Positions 9,516 to 17,367 are shown, counted from the stretch's first letter. The stretch is 64,000 nt of DNA from Curvibacter microcysteis (GCF_028649455.1 NZ_JAQSIO010000001.1:1-64000), one strand, 5' to 3'. Notes: generated by a model not told the origin, from the sequence alone. Made by a program: numbers and translations.

Positions 9516-10313
9516 TCAGCCCTGCCGATCGGCCGCCAGCTTGCTGAAGAACGGCGAACTCCCGCTGGCCGCCGCCAACTGGGCCGCGCAGGCCAGCAAC
9601 TCGGGGCCCAGGGCCTGCATGCGCTCAGGCGTGAAGCGCACGGCGGGGCCGGCAATGCTCAAGGTGCCCAAGGCTGCTTGCCCGGCCAGGCGCACGGGCG
9701 CCGCCATGGCGTTCAGGCCGGCGGTGTAGGTTTCAAAGCTCATGCTGTAGCCCCGCTCGCGCGTGGCGCGCAGGGCGGCGCGCACCGCCTCCAGGGTGGT
9801 CGGGGCCTGCGGGCCGTACTGGCCCAGCTGCGCCAAGCCTTGCTGGCTGACCCGGGCCAGCGCGTCTTCTTCGGGCAACACCGACAACCAGGCCAAGCCG
9901 GACGAGGTGCAGGCCAAGGGCGCGGTGCTGCCCATGTCGGGGTCATAACGCAGGCCTTGGCGAGCGCCCTGGGCGCGCGCCACCCACGTCAGGCCAGGGC
10001 CCTCGGCCACGGCCAGGCGCACCAGCTCGCCCGAGGTGGCGGCCAGCCGATCCAGCAGCGGCTGGGCAATGTCGATCACGCCGGAGTGGCTGAGAAAACT
10101 CAGGCCCAGGGCCACCAGCTTGGTGGTCAGCAGGTAGTCGCCGTGCTCGCGCGTCTGGCGCACATAGCCGCAGCGCACCAGGTCGGTCAGCAAGCGGTGC
10201 ACCGCGCTGCGCGGGATGTCCAGCTGATCGGCCACAAAGGCCAGCTCCACGCCATGCGCGTGCTGCGCCAGCAACTCCAGGATGCGCAAAGTCCGTTCCA
10301 ACACGCCGCTCAT
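9516..10313 (-). CDS. IclR-family transcriptional regulator
   Basis: 265 aa. The N-terminal winged HTH ('RTLRILELLAQHAHGVELAFVADQL...SAVHRLLTDLVRCGYV') is followed by the IclR effector domain, with characteristic 'LAWLSVLPEE' and 'RGYSMSFETYTAGLNAMAAPV' segments. It is divergent from the HPPD-like/3-dehydroshikimate dehydratase-like gene pair. The simplest reading is that it controls that pair in response to a hydroaromatic or aromatic acid. The 209-bp spacer between them contains several TGCGC/GCGCA elements but no repeat clear enough to call an operator. Confidence 0.92.
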   Translation of the reverse strand: MSGVLERTLRILELLAQHAHGVELAFVADQLDIPRSAVHRLLTDLVRCGYVRQTREHGDYLLTTKLVALGLSFLSHSGVIDIAQPLLDRLAATSGELVRLAVAEGPGLTWVARAQGARQGLRYDPDMGSTAPLACTSSGLAWLSVLPEEDALARVSQQGLAQLGQYGPQAPTTLEAVRAALRATRERGYSMSFETYTAGLNAMAAPVRLAGQAALGTLSIAGPAVRFTPERMQALGPELLACAAQLAAASGSSPFFSKLAADRQG

Positions 10314-10522
10314 GTCCGTTCACTCCAAGCCAAGCCGGCCGATAGGGTAACTGAGCCCAGGCCGGGGCCGGAGCGCGCGCCCTGCGCGCAAAACGTGCGC
10401 ACAGCGGCCAGGCTGCCGGGCCCGTGCCCGGCTGGCTTGCCGGCATACTCCACGGATCACTGAAGCCTTGGCATTTCCAGCGCAAAATCGGCGCAGTTGG
10501 ATGCGCAAGCAGAGAGGAACCC

Positions 10523-11404
10523 ATGACCGACGCCGGCCACGACCGCGAATCCGTGCCTGAGATGCCCAACCGGCTGGGCCTGGACGGGATCGAATTTGTT
10601 GAATACGCCACCACCCGCCCCCAAGCCCTGGGCCATGTGCTGGAGATGATGGGCTTTCGCCCCATCGCCCGCCACCGCTCGCGCGAGGTGACCCTGTACC
10701 GCCAAGGCGACATGAACGTGGTGGTCAACGCCCACCCCGACGACGCCCGGGTGAGCGCTGTGGTGGACAACAAGCCGGTGATCTCGGCGGTGGCCTTTCG
10801 GGTGCGGGACGCCTTGCGCGCGCACAGCCGCTGCGTCGAGCTCGGCGCGTGGTCCGTGCCCAGCCATGCCCAGGCCATGGAGCTGCACATCCCGGCCATC
10901 CACGGCCCCGGCGGCTGCCGCTTCTACCTGGTGGACCGCTGGCAGGAATTTTCGATCTACGACATCGACTTCAAGCCCATCCCCACCGTCGACCCGCACC
11001 CGCCCGCCATCGAAGGCATGAACTACTTTGGCCTGGTGCAGTACGTGAATGTGGGCCGCAGCGAAGACTGGATCCGCTATTACGAGAACATGTTCGACTT
11101 CAGCGTGATCCCCGAGGAAGAACGCTTCGGCATCCTGCCCAAGGGCAAGGTGCTCAAGAGCCCCTGCGGCCAGTTCATGTGGCAGCTGATCGAACCGGAC
11201 CCCTGGATGGAAAGCCACCAGGCGCCCGAAAGCCTGGAGCGCATCGGCCTGGGCGTGCCCGACGTGGGCGCCGCCGTGGCGGCCCTGAAGGCGCGCGGCA
11301 TCGAGTTCATCGAAACCAGCGCCCTGCACCCCGAAGACCGAGGTGCCCTGACCCGCAAGGTGCTGGGCTCGGTCTCGTTTGAGTTGGTCCACCGCAGCGT
11401 TTGA
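10523..11404 (+). CDS. HPPD-like (VOC) protein lacking metal ligands
   Basis: 293 aa. The two-module VOC fold resembles 4-hydroxyphenylpyruvate dioxygenase. In HPPD the iron is held by two His and one Glu. By eye alignment, the first His (in the IDH motif) corresponds here to Gly170 (NYFGLVQYV). The second His (QHIAL) corresponds to Arg240 (LERIGL). Only the Glu is kept (Glu287 in VSFELV). It is therefore unlikely to be an iron dioxygenase of the classical type. An AGAGAGGAA site precedes the ATG. The dehydratase-like gene starts 13 bases after its stop. In some bacteria these two domains are fused in QuiC-type 3-dehydroshikimate dehydratase, so this may be a separated partner domain. Confidence 0.85.
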   Translation: MTDAGHDRESVPEMPNRLGLDGIEFVEYATTRPQALGHVLEMMGFRPIARHRSREVTLYRQGDMNVVVNAHPDDARVSAVVDNKPVISAVAFRVRDALRAHSRCVELGAWSVPSHAQAMELHIPAIHGPGGCRFYLVDRWQEFSIYDIDFKPIPTVDPHPPAIEGMNYFGLVQYVNVGRSEDWIRYYENMFDFSVIPEEERFGILPKGKVLKSPCGQFMWQLIEPDPWMESHQAPESLERIGLGVPDVGAAVAALKARGIEFIETSALHPEDRGALTRKVLGSVSFELVHRSV

Positions 11405-11417
11405 ACAAGGGCCCCGC

Positions 11418-12299
11418 ATGAACTTGCTCGACCGCTACGGCATGGACACCAGCAGCCTGGCTGGCCCGCTGGAGGCCCGGCTGGCCGCCATGAAGGCGGC
11501 TGGCTTTTCGCAGGTGATGCTGCACGCCCACGACCTGGTCGGCCACCCCGGTGGCGTGGCCGAAGCCGTGCAGGCGGTGCAGGCCAGTGGCCTGCGCCCG
11601 ACCGGCTTGCAGGTGCTGCGCGACTACGAAGGCCTGAGCGGCGTGCTGCACGACTACAAGGTCGACATCGCCAAAAGCCTGTTGCAAACCTGCGCCCAGG
11701 CCGGCAGCCAGCTGTTGGTGCTGAGCTCCAGCACCTCGCCGCACGCGAGCGCCGACTGGGACACCCTGGCCGCCGACCTGCGCAAGCTGGCCATGCTGGC
11801 CGTGCCCCTGGGCATCCGCGTGGCCTACGAGGCCCTGTCCTGGGGCCGCACGGTGAACGACTTTGTGACCGCCTGGGACCTGGTCTGCGACGCCGACTGC
11901 CCCAACCTGGGCCTGTGCCTGGACACCTTCCACATCCTGGCGGCCAAGACGCCGCTGGACGCGCTGGCCGAGATCGACCCAGAGCGCATCTTCCTGGTCC
12001 AGCTGTCGGACTTCATGTGGCACGAAATCCCCACCGTAGAAGACCGCATGACCACGGCGCGCAGCCTGCGCGTGTTCCCCGGTGAGGGCGCGCACAGCGA
12101 GCCCCTGGCCGACCTGGCCCTGCGCCTGGACCGCCTGGGCTACACCGGCGACTACAGCTTTGAGGTCTTCAACGAGGACTACCAGCAGCTGCCCCTGGAC
12201 ACCGTGGCCGCCCGCGCCCGGCGCGCGGCCGGTTGGCTGCATGACGACGTGCTGCGCAAGGCGGCGCCGCTGCCCTTGTGGGCCACCCAGCGGCCCTGA
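11418..12299 (+). CDS. 3-dehydroshikimate dehydratase-like TIM-barrel protein
   Basis: 293 aa. Sugar phosphate isomerase/epimerase (AP endonuclease 2) fold. The expected metal ligands are visible: Glu138 (YEALSWG), Asp169 and His172 (LDTFHI), Gln195 (VQLSDF) and Glu249 (FEVFNE). The ALSWG and LSDF contexts match QuiC/AsbF-type 3-dehydroshikimate dehydratases, which convert 3-dehydroshikimate to protocatechuate. The upstream gene is HPPD-like, an IclR regulator is divergent, and a shikimate dehydrogenase paralogue lies nearby. Together these suggest a quinate/shikimate catabolic set. The precise substrate is inferred. Confidence 0.85.
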   Translation: MNLLDRYGMDTSSLAGPLEARLAAMKAAGFSQVMLHAHDLVGHPGGVAEAVQAVQASGLRPTGLQVLRDYEGLSGVLHDYKVDIAKSLLQTCAQAGSQLLVLSSSTSPHASADWDTLAADLRKLAMLAVPLGIRVAYEALSWGRTVNDFVTAWDLVCDADCPNLGLCLDTFHILAAKTPLDALAEIDPERIFLVQLSDFMWHEIPTVEDRMTTARSLRVFPGEGAHSEPLADLALRLDRLGYTGDYSFEVFNEDYQQLPLDTVAARARRAAGWLHDDVLRKAAPLPLWATQRP

Positions 12300-12328
12300 G
12301 CTGAGTCAGCGGCTGCGCGCGGGGCCGC

Positions 12329-13084
12329 TCACAGGACCTGGCGCAAGGTCTGCACCACCTCGGCCACGCGCGGCAGCAAGCGCGCCACCACTTCTTCGCG
12401 GCTGAGTTGCATGGTCATGGTCGAACCAATGGCCCCCACGCACTCGCCTTTGCGCGTCTTCACGGGCATGGCAAAGCCACGCAGGCCGGTGTTCAGGTGC
12501 TGCTCGGCCACCCAGTAGCCCTGCTCGCGGGCGGCGTGCACCTCGCGCAAAAAGGTCTCGGCGTCGGTGGGCGTGGTGGCGGTGAAGGCCGCGAATTCAT
12601 GCTGGCCGACCCAGGTTTGCAGCTCGGCCGCCCCCCAGGTCGACAAGATGGCAGCCCCGGGCGTGACCACATGGGCGGGCACACGGGCACCGACCGAGAA
12701 GCCGATCGACACCATGCGATTGCTCTGGCTGCGCGCCAGGTAGACCACCTCATGGCCGTCGAGCACGCTGAAGTTGAAGTTCTCGCCGCACTCATTGGCC
12801 AGGCGCTGAATGAAGGGCTGGACCAGGCGCGGCAGGCGTGCCGCGCTGAGGTAGCTTTGGCCCAGGCGCAGGATGCGCGGCGCCAGCCAGAAGCGCTTGC
12901 CATCGGTTTCCGCGTACCCAAAATGCACCAGGCTGAGCAGGTAGCGGCGCGCCGCTGTGCGCGACAGGTCGGCGCGGACCGCCGCCTCGGACGCGGTCAG
13001 GCGCGGCGTCTCGTCGTCAAAGGCCTCGATGACGCGCAGGCCCTTGCCCAGGCCTTCGATGATGTTCTGTCGGTCAATCTCCAT
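12329..13084 (-). CDS. IclR-family regulator, PcaR/PobR type
   Basis: 251 aa from the ATG giving MEIDRQNIIEGLGKGLRVIEAFD. That N-terminus is typical of the beta-ketoadipate-pathway branch of IclR regulators (PcaR, PcaU, PobR). The HTH covers about 25-75 and the effector domain follows ('GHEVVYLARSQSNRMVSIGF', 'GARVPAHVVTPGAAILS', 'LNTGLRGFAMPV'). It is divergent from the shikimate dehydrogenase-like gene, with an inverted repeat between them. Members usually respond to protocatechuate, 4-hydroxybenzoate or beta-ketoadipate, which fits the local hydroaromatic genes. The actual effector is unknown. Confidence 0.9.
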   Translation of the reverse strand: MEIDRQNIIEGLGKGLRVIEAFDDETPRLTASEAAVRADLSRTAARRYLLSLVHFGYAETDGKRFWLAPRILRLGQSYLSAARLPRLVQPFIQRLANECGENFNFSVLDGHEVVYLARSQSNRMVSIGFSVGARVPAHVVTPGAAILSTWGAAELQTWVGQHEFAAFTATTPTDAETFLREVHAAREQGYWVAEQHLNTGLRGFAMPVKTRKGECVGAIGSTMTMQLSREEVVARLLPRVAEVVQTLRQVL

Positions 13085-13148
13085 GGCGTGTTTGTAGCCG
13101 CCGATGCGCCGGCACCGAGTACGCAAAAACCCTATAAACACACTTATT

Positions 13149-13165
13149 TCGGACGTGGCGTCCGA
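13149..13165. promoter_or_regulatory. Inverted repeat in the IclR/aroE-like divergent region
   Basis: TCGGAC and GTCCGA flank a GTGGC spacer. The repeat lies 65 bp upstream of the PcaR-type gene and 105 bp upstream of the aroE-like gene. It overlaps where a -35 element would sit for a TATAGG -10 reading toward the regulator, consistent with autoregulation. It is a candidate operator only. Confidence 0.4.
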
Positions 13166-13269
13166 TTACCGCTCAAAAATCCCCGGTTTGGCTTGAGCTG
13201 AGGGCTGGGCCGCACCATAGTGCGGGCCATTCTTTGTTTTGCCGCTGCGCTGCTGCAGCCTTGTCATCC

Positions 13270-14121
13270 ATGTCCATCAACGGCCTGACCCGGGTCTTCT
13301 TCGTGCTCGGCGACCCGGTTGCCCAAGTGCGGGCCCCCCAGTTGTTCAACCCCTTGTTCCGGCGCTTTGGCGAGAACGCGGTGCTGGTGCCTGCCCATGT
13401 GGCGCCCGAACGCTGCGAAGCCTTTGTGCGCGGTGTGCTGGGCGCGGGCAACATGGACGGCCTGTGGCTGACCATCCCGCACAAGACCGCCGCGCTGGAC
13501 TGGCTGGACCACTGCAACCCGAGCGGGCGCCGGGCCGCCGCCGTGAACGCCGTGCGCCGGCGCCCCGATGCCAGCCTGGAAGGCGCGCTGTTCGACGGCC
13601 TGGGCCTGGCCAAGGCGCTGGACCACCAGGGCGTGGCCACCACCGGCCAGCGGGTGTTGCTGGTGGGCACGGGCGGGGCCGGGATGGCCATTGCGGCGGC
13701 CTTGTCAGAGCGCCCTCTGGCCGAGTTGGCCTTGTACGACGCCCAGCCAGGCCGCGCCAGCGCGCTGGCAGCGCGCCTGCAAGCCGACAGCGCCTGCCCG
13801 CTGAGCACCCCCGGCCAGCTGGACCCGGCCGGCTTCAGCCTGGTGGTGCACGCCACACCGCTGGGCCTGCGCGCCGACGACCCCCTGCCCTTCGCAGTGC
13901 AGGCGCTGGACCCAGGCGCCGTGGTGTTCGACATCCTCATGAAAACCGCAGGCACGCCGCTGCAGCGCGCCTGCGAGGCCGCCGGTGTGCGCTACCACCC
14001 GGGCTTTGACATGCTGGTGCAGCAGGTGCCCGACTACCTGCGCTTTTTCGGCTTTGAGTCCATGGCGGCCACACTGGAATGGGACCTGGCGCCGGTGCGG
14101 GCACTGATCACCAGCGACTGA
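13270..14121 (+). CDS. Shikimate/quinate dehydrogenase-family paralogue
   Basis: 283 aa. The AroE fold is clear: catalytic Lys in 'LTIPHK', Asp in 'FDGLG' and the NADP(H)-binding 'LLVGTGGAGMA'. The substrate motif GxPxxHSxSP of true AroE reads GDPVAQVRAP here, losing both Ser residues that hold the shikimate carboxylate. The NTDG motif is reduced to FDG. A canonical AroE is encoded at 63132, so this copy is probably catabolic or acts on another hydroaromatic compound. It sits beside an IclR-type regulator and near the dehydratase-like gene, consistent with quinate or shikimate use. No Shine-Dalgarno sequence is evident; the ATG was chosen for the conserved N-terminus. Confidence 0.86.
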   Translation: MSINGLTRVFFVLGDPVAQVRAPQLFNPLFRRFGENAVLVPAHVAPERCEAFVRGVLGAGNMDGLWLTIPHKTAALDWLDHCNPSGRRAAAVNAVRRRPDASLEGALFDGLGLAKALDHQGVATTGQRVLLVGTGGAGMAIAAALSERPLAELALYDAQPGRASALAARLQADSACPLSTPGQLDPAGFSLVVHATPLGLRADDPLPFAVQALDPGAVVFDILMKTAGTPLQRACEAAGVRYHPGFDMLVQQVPDYLRFFGFESMAATLEWDLAPVRALITSD

Positions 14122-14161
14122 AGGGCCGCACTGACGTCGCCTGGCTGAGCCCCACAAGGCC

Positions 14162-14362
14162 TCACAAGTCGCGCAAAGCCGCCTCGACCTGGGCTTGGAA
14201 CGCCTGTTCATCGCCCAAGGCCTGGGCTTGCAGCAGGGCCAGCTTGACCAGCAACAGCTCGATCTTGCCCGGCCCGGCCTGGTCGATGGCCTGGGCCAGG
14301 GTGTCGTAGACGGCCTCCAGGGCGCCAATGCCCAGGCCAGAAGTCATCGGTGCGGTGTTCAT
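14162..14362 (-). CDS. Small DUF2783-like protein
   Basis: 66 aa. The body 'LEAVYDTLAQAI...LLLVKLALLQAQALGD...AQVEAALRDL' matches what I remember of DUF2783, a small helical family found next to FAD monooxygenases of aromatic degradation. Its ATG overlaps the TGA stop of the upstream monooxygenase gene (ATGA), so translation is probably coupled. Its function is unknown; a partner or stabiliser of the monooxygenase is one possibility. Confidence 0.75.
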   Translation of the reverse strand: MNTAPMTSGLGIGALEAVYDTLAQAIDQAGPGKIELLLVKLALLQAQALGDEQAFQAQVEAALRDL

Positions 14363-16065
14363 GAGGCGACTCCGGTGGGGCCCAGCGCGCTGCGCAAGGC
14401 CGATTGCAAACGGTGGCCGTCCAGGCTGAGCCAGCGGGCGCACACATGCTGGTCGGGACGCAGCAGGTAGGCCGCCCCAGGACCACGCAGGCCCCATCGC
14501 TGGCGCACCCGGCCCGCGGCGTCGGCCAGGGTCTGGTCGGCGCCCGCCACCGGCTGGGCGCTGCCGATCGCGGTCACCCGCAGGGGCAGGCCCTGCGCGC
14601 GCGCCTGGGCCACCACGGCCTGCACGGTGTCGGGCAAGGCCTCGCCCGTGCTGGCGTAGAGCAGATGGAACACGGCACCCAGGTGGTCCAGCAGGTAATC
14701 ATCCGGCCCGAGGTTCACGTTCTGCGGTGTTGCGCCATGGCCTGGGCCGGCCTGGAACAAGGCGTTGTCGTCGCCCGCGCTGTTGAGCGCCGAGTGCCGG
14801 TACTCGTGCGGGCGCGAGGTGCGCCAGTGGTAGAGCGGCCCCACAAAAGGCTGGCTCAGCGAGAGCGAGAGCACCGCGTCGCGCAGCAGGCGGAAGCCGC
14901 GCGTGGGCGGGGTCATGAAGCGAGTGCTTTTGCCGGCCTCGTCGATGATCTCGCGTGCGGCGGCGACGCGCTCTTGGCTGTAGCTGTCCAGCAAGCGCTC
15001 CGAGGCCACGCCGCGCTGCACCAGGGCCAGGCGCCAGGCCAGGGCCTGGGCGTCCTGGAAGCCGGTGTTGGCGCCGCGCACGCCAAAGATGGGCAGCAAA
15101 TGCGCCGCGTCGCCGGCGAACAGCACGCGGCCGCAGCGGTAGTCCGGCAGGGTCAGGGTGCGGGCCGAGTAGACCGATGACCAGTCCATCTCCCAGGGCT
15201 GGCCGGCGTGGCCAATCTGCGCCAGCAAGGCGTTGATGCGCTGGGCCAGGGCCTCGGGCTGCAAGGCCTGCTCGGGGCTTTCATCGGCGGGCAGTTGGTA
15301 GTCGATGCGCCACAGGCCGTGCGGCTGGCGGTGCATGAGGACGGTGTTGCCGGGGTTCCAGTCGGGGTCAAAAAACGCCAGGCGCTCGGTGGGCAGGGGC
15401 AGGTCGATGCGGATGTCCGCGATCACAAAGCGCCCCTCGTAGGAGGCCCCTTCCAGCTTGAGGTTCAGCAGGCTGCGCAGGCCTGAACGGGCGCCGTCGG
15501 CTGCGATCAGCCAGTCACTGTCCAGGGTGTAAGGCCCCTCGGGGGTGTCGACCTCGATCTGCGCGTGGTCCGCCTGCTGGCGCACCTGGGTCACGCGATT
15601 GCCCCAGCGGAAGTCGATCAGCGGGTGGGCCAAGGCCGCGTCCACCAGATAGCCCTCGAGAAAGGGTTGCTGCAGGTTGATCAGGGGAAAGAAGCGGTCG
15701 TCGGGGTCGTGCGGTGCCTCCATGCGGTAGACCCGCTGCCCGCGGTAGAAGGAGTTGCCAAAGCGCCAGGGCAAGCCGTTTTGGCTGACCCGGTCGGCCA
15801 CACCGAGCTGCTGCAGGATCTCCATGGAGCGGCGCGTGAAGACGATGGCCCGGCTGCCCTCGGACACCTGCAACTCGCTCTCCAGCACCACGCAGCGCAC
15901 GCCAGCCTGGGCCAGGCCCAGGGCCGCCGTCAGCCCCACTGGGCCCGAGCCGACCACCACCACCGCTTGGCGCGCCTGAGGCCCGTGAGCGGAAGGGCGC
16001 CAGGCGGCATGCACCCGGTAGTCGTAATAAAGCGAGCGGCGCGCTTGTTCGCAAGGCTGGTGCAT
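14359..16065 (-). CDS. Class A FAD-dependent aromatic monooxygenase
   Basis: 568 aa. The FAD-binding GSGPVG is at 39-44, the DG motif at 190-191 (AADGARS) and the second FAD motif GDAAH at 318-322, followed by 'LLPIFGVRGANTGFQDA'. Its length and C-terminal thioredoxin-like extension match the MhpA/phenol-hydroxylase group, which add a hydroxyl to phenolic acids using NAD(P)H and O2. The substrate cannot be read from the sequence. The start is the ATG after an AGGAG site; an upstream in-frame ATG has no such site. It is followed, with a 4-base overlap, by the DUF2783-like gene. A large palindrome upstream suggests its own regulator. Confidence 0.88.
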   Translation of the reverse strand: MHQPCEQARRSLYYDYRVHAAWRPSAHGPQARQAVVVVGSGPVGLTAALGLAQAGVRCVVLESELQVSEGSRAIVFTRRSMEILQQLGVADRVSQNGLPWRFGNSFYRGQRVYRMEAPHDPDDRFFPLINLQQPFLEGYLVDAALAHPLIDFRWGNRVTQVRQQADHAQIEVDTPEGPYTLDSDWLIAADGARSGLRSLLNLKLEGASYEGRFVIADIRIDLPLPTERLAFFDPDWNPGNTVLMHRQPHGLWRIDYQLPADESPEQALQPEALAQRINALLAQIGHAGQPWEMDWSSVYSARTLTLPDYRCGRVLFAGDAAHLLPIFGVRGANTGFQDAQALAWRLALVQRGVASERLLDSYSQERVAAAREIIDEAGKSTRFMTPPTRGFRLLRDAVLSLSLSQPFVGPLYHWRTSRPHEYRHSALNSAGDDNALFQAGPGHGATPQNVNLGPDDYLLDHLGAVFHLLYASTGEALPDTVQAVVAQARAQGLPLRVTAIGSAQPVAGADQTLADAAGRVRQRWGLRGPGAAYLLRPDQHVCARWLSLDGHRLQSALRSALGPTGVAS

Positions 16066-16125
16066 GCAGGTCTCCTGGAGGGGCATCAGCCTCGGATTGG
16101 GCTGATGGGAATGCCCCTGATTCTA

Positions 16126-16158
16126 GGCTTTTTGGTTGCGCGCGCAACCTTTAAAGCC
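16126..16158. promoter_or_regulatory. Nested palindrome upstream of the monooxygenase gene
   Basis: A perfect 16-bp palindrome GGTTGCGCGCGCAACC (16134-16149) is framed by GGCTTT (16126-16131) and AAAGCC (16153-16158). It lies 60-95 bp before the monooxygenase start, where an operator would be expected. The TTGCGCGCAA-like core is compatible with MarR- or GntR-type sites. No regulator of those families is encoded next to it. Confidence 0.55.
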
Positions 16159-16196
16159 CAAATTGAATACGTGGTTCCACGCAGGGCTTCGCCTGC

Positions 16197-16302
16197 TTGA
16201 CATACACTTCCGTGTAACAAAACGAAAGCACACCCAAAGGGCTCATCGCCCTTTCAACGGCGTGCAGACAAACTACTCCCCCGGCGCGCAGCGGGGTTTT
16301 TC
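16197..16302 (+). promoter_or_regulatory. Structured 5' leader of the diguanylate cyclase gene
   Basis: A perfect -35 hexamer TTGACA (16197-16202) is followed by a poorly matched -10 region. The leader then has a 7-bp hairpin AAAGGGC-TCATC-GCCCTTT (16236-16254). A second hairpin, CCCCG (16279-16283) and CGGGG (16292-16296), runs into five T residues ending two bases before the ATG. The GGGG of the second stem is the only Shine-Dalgarno-like element. The structure could therefore stop transcription, hide the ribosome binding site, or be the end of a small RNA. Confidence 0.5.
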
Positions 16303-17325
16303 ATGAGATACACCGAAACCAAAGCGAGAAGTGCTGAGCTGCTCCGACTGACCCTGGCCCACATGGGGCATCACTCGGCTGCGTTCAACCCGCTGACCTT
16401 CACGCTTTGGTACGAGTACGCGTCGGGCATGAACCCCAAGCTCAATGCCGCCATTGAGTTGCGCCTGGGCCAGGCCCAGCCCGTGGACGACGCCACCGTG
16501 CTGAGCCTGTACCGCGAGCACATCGCCCCGGCCGACACCGAACAGGTCGAGCTGATCGCCCAGGAAATGCAGCGGCTGATGAAGACCGTGTCGGACTCGG
16601 CCTCGGAGACCGGCCACCAGGCAGGCACTTTTGGCGTGCAGCTCAATGAGCTCAGCGAGGTGCTGGAAACCCAAAGCGCCGACACCACCCTCAAGCCCCA
16701 CCTGGAGCGGGTGCGCGAAGGCACCGTGGGCATGAAGCTGGCGGTGGACACGCTGCAAAACCGGGTCAACCAAAGCCAGAGCGAAATCCAGCGCCTGCGC
16801 AGCGACTTGGAGCGCACGCGCGAAGAAGCCATGCTGGACCCGCTGACCGGCCTGCTCAACCGCAAAGGCTTTGACCAGCGCCTGCAAGCCCTGCTGAGCC
16901 ATCCGACCCAGCCTGGCGAGAGCCACTGCCTGCTGATGTTGGACATCGACCACTTCAAGAGCGTCAACGACACCCACGGCCACCTGATGGGCGACCGGGT
17001 GATCCAGGGCCTGAGCGAAATCTTGCGCACCTCGGTGACCCGCCCGACCCAGGCGGTGGCTCGCTATGGCGGTGAGGAATTTGCCATCGTGCTGCCGCAG
17101 ACCAGCAAGGCTGAAGCGGTCCAGATCGCCGAAACCATCCGCGCCCGCACCAAGGCCATGAAGCTGCGCAACCGCAGCACGCAAGAGGTGGTGCTGACGG
17201 TGACCATCTCCAGCGGCGTGGCCGAGTGGCGCCCCGGTGATGACGCGCACTCGCTGATCGCGCGCGCCGATGCGGCGTTGTACGCCTCCAAAAAGAACGG
17301 CCGCGACCGCGTCACCTGCCACTGA
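16303..17325 (+). CDS. Diguanylate cyclase (GGDEF domain)
   Basis: 340 aa. Residues 1-170 form a helical N-terminal region seen in many Burkholderiales cyclases (MRYTETKARSAELLRL...), ending in a coiled coil. Residues 175-340 form the GGDEF domain, with the signature GGEEF at 256-260, 'DPLTGLLNRKGF' and the Mg-binding 'LDIDHFKSVND'. It should make c-di-GMP from two GTP. The inhibitory I-site RxxD is RPTQ (247-250), so the Asp is lost and product inhibition is probably absent. There is no membrane segment, so it is cytoplasmic. Its leader carries two hairpins, described separately. Confidence 0.94.
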   Translation: MRYTETKARSAELLRLTLAHMGHHSAAFNPLTFTLWYEYASGMNPKLNAAIELRLGQAQPVDDATVLSLYREHIAPADTEQVELIAQEMQRLMKTVSDSASETGHQAGTFGVQLNELSEVLETQSADTTLKPHLERVREGTVGMKLAVDTLQNRVNQSQSEIQRLRSDLERTREEAMLDPLTGLLNRKGFDQRLQALLSHPTQPGESHCLLMLDIDHFKSVNDTHGHLMGDRVIQGLSEILRTSVTRPTQAVARYGGEEFAIVLPQTSKAEAVQIAETIRARTKAMKLRNRSTQEVVLTVTISSGVAEWRPGDDAHSLIARADAALYASKKNGRDRVTCH

Positions 17326-17367
17326 GGCGGGCCGCCGCCACGGGCCGGGGCCCGCCAGGGCGAAGAC

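Noticed and set aside
16236-16302. A c-di-GMP (GEMM) riboswitch in front of the diguanylate cyclase
   Set aside because: The gene's function makes this tempting, but the conserved core elements of GEMM that I know are not recognisable. Only generic hairpins are visible.
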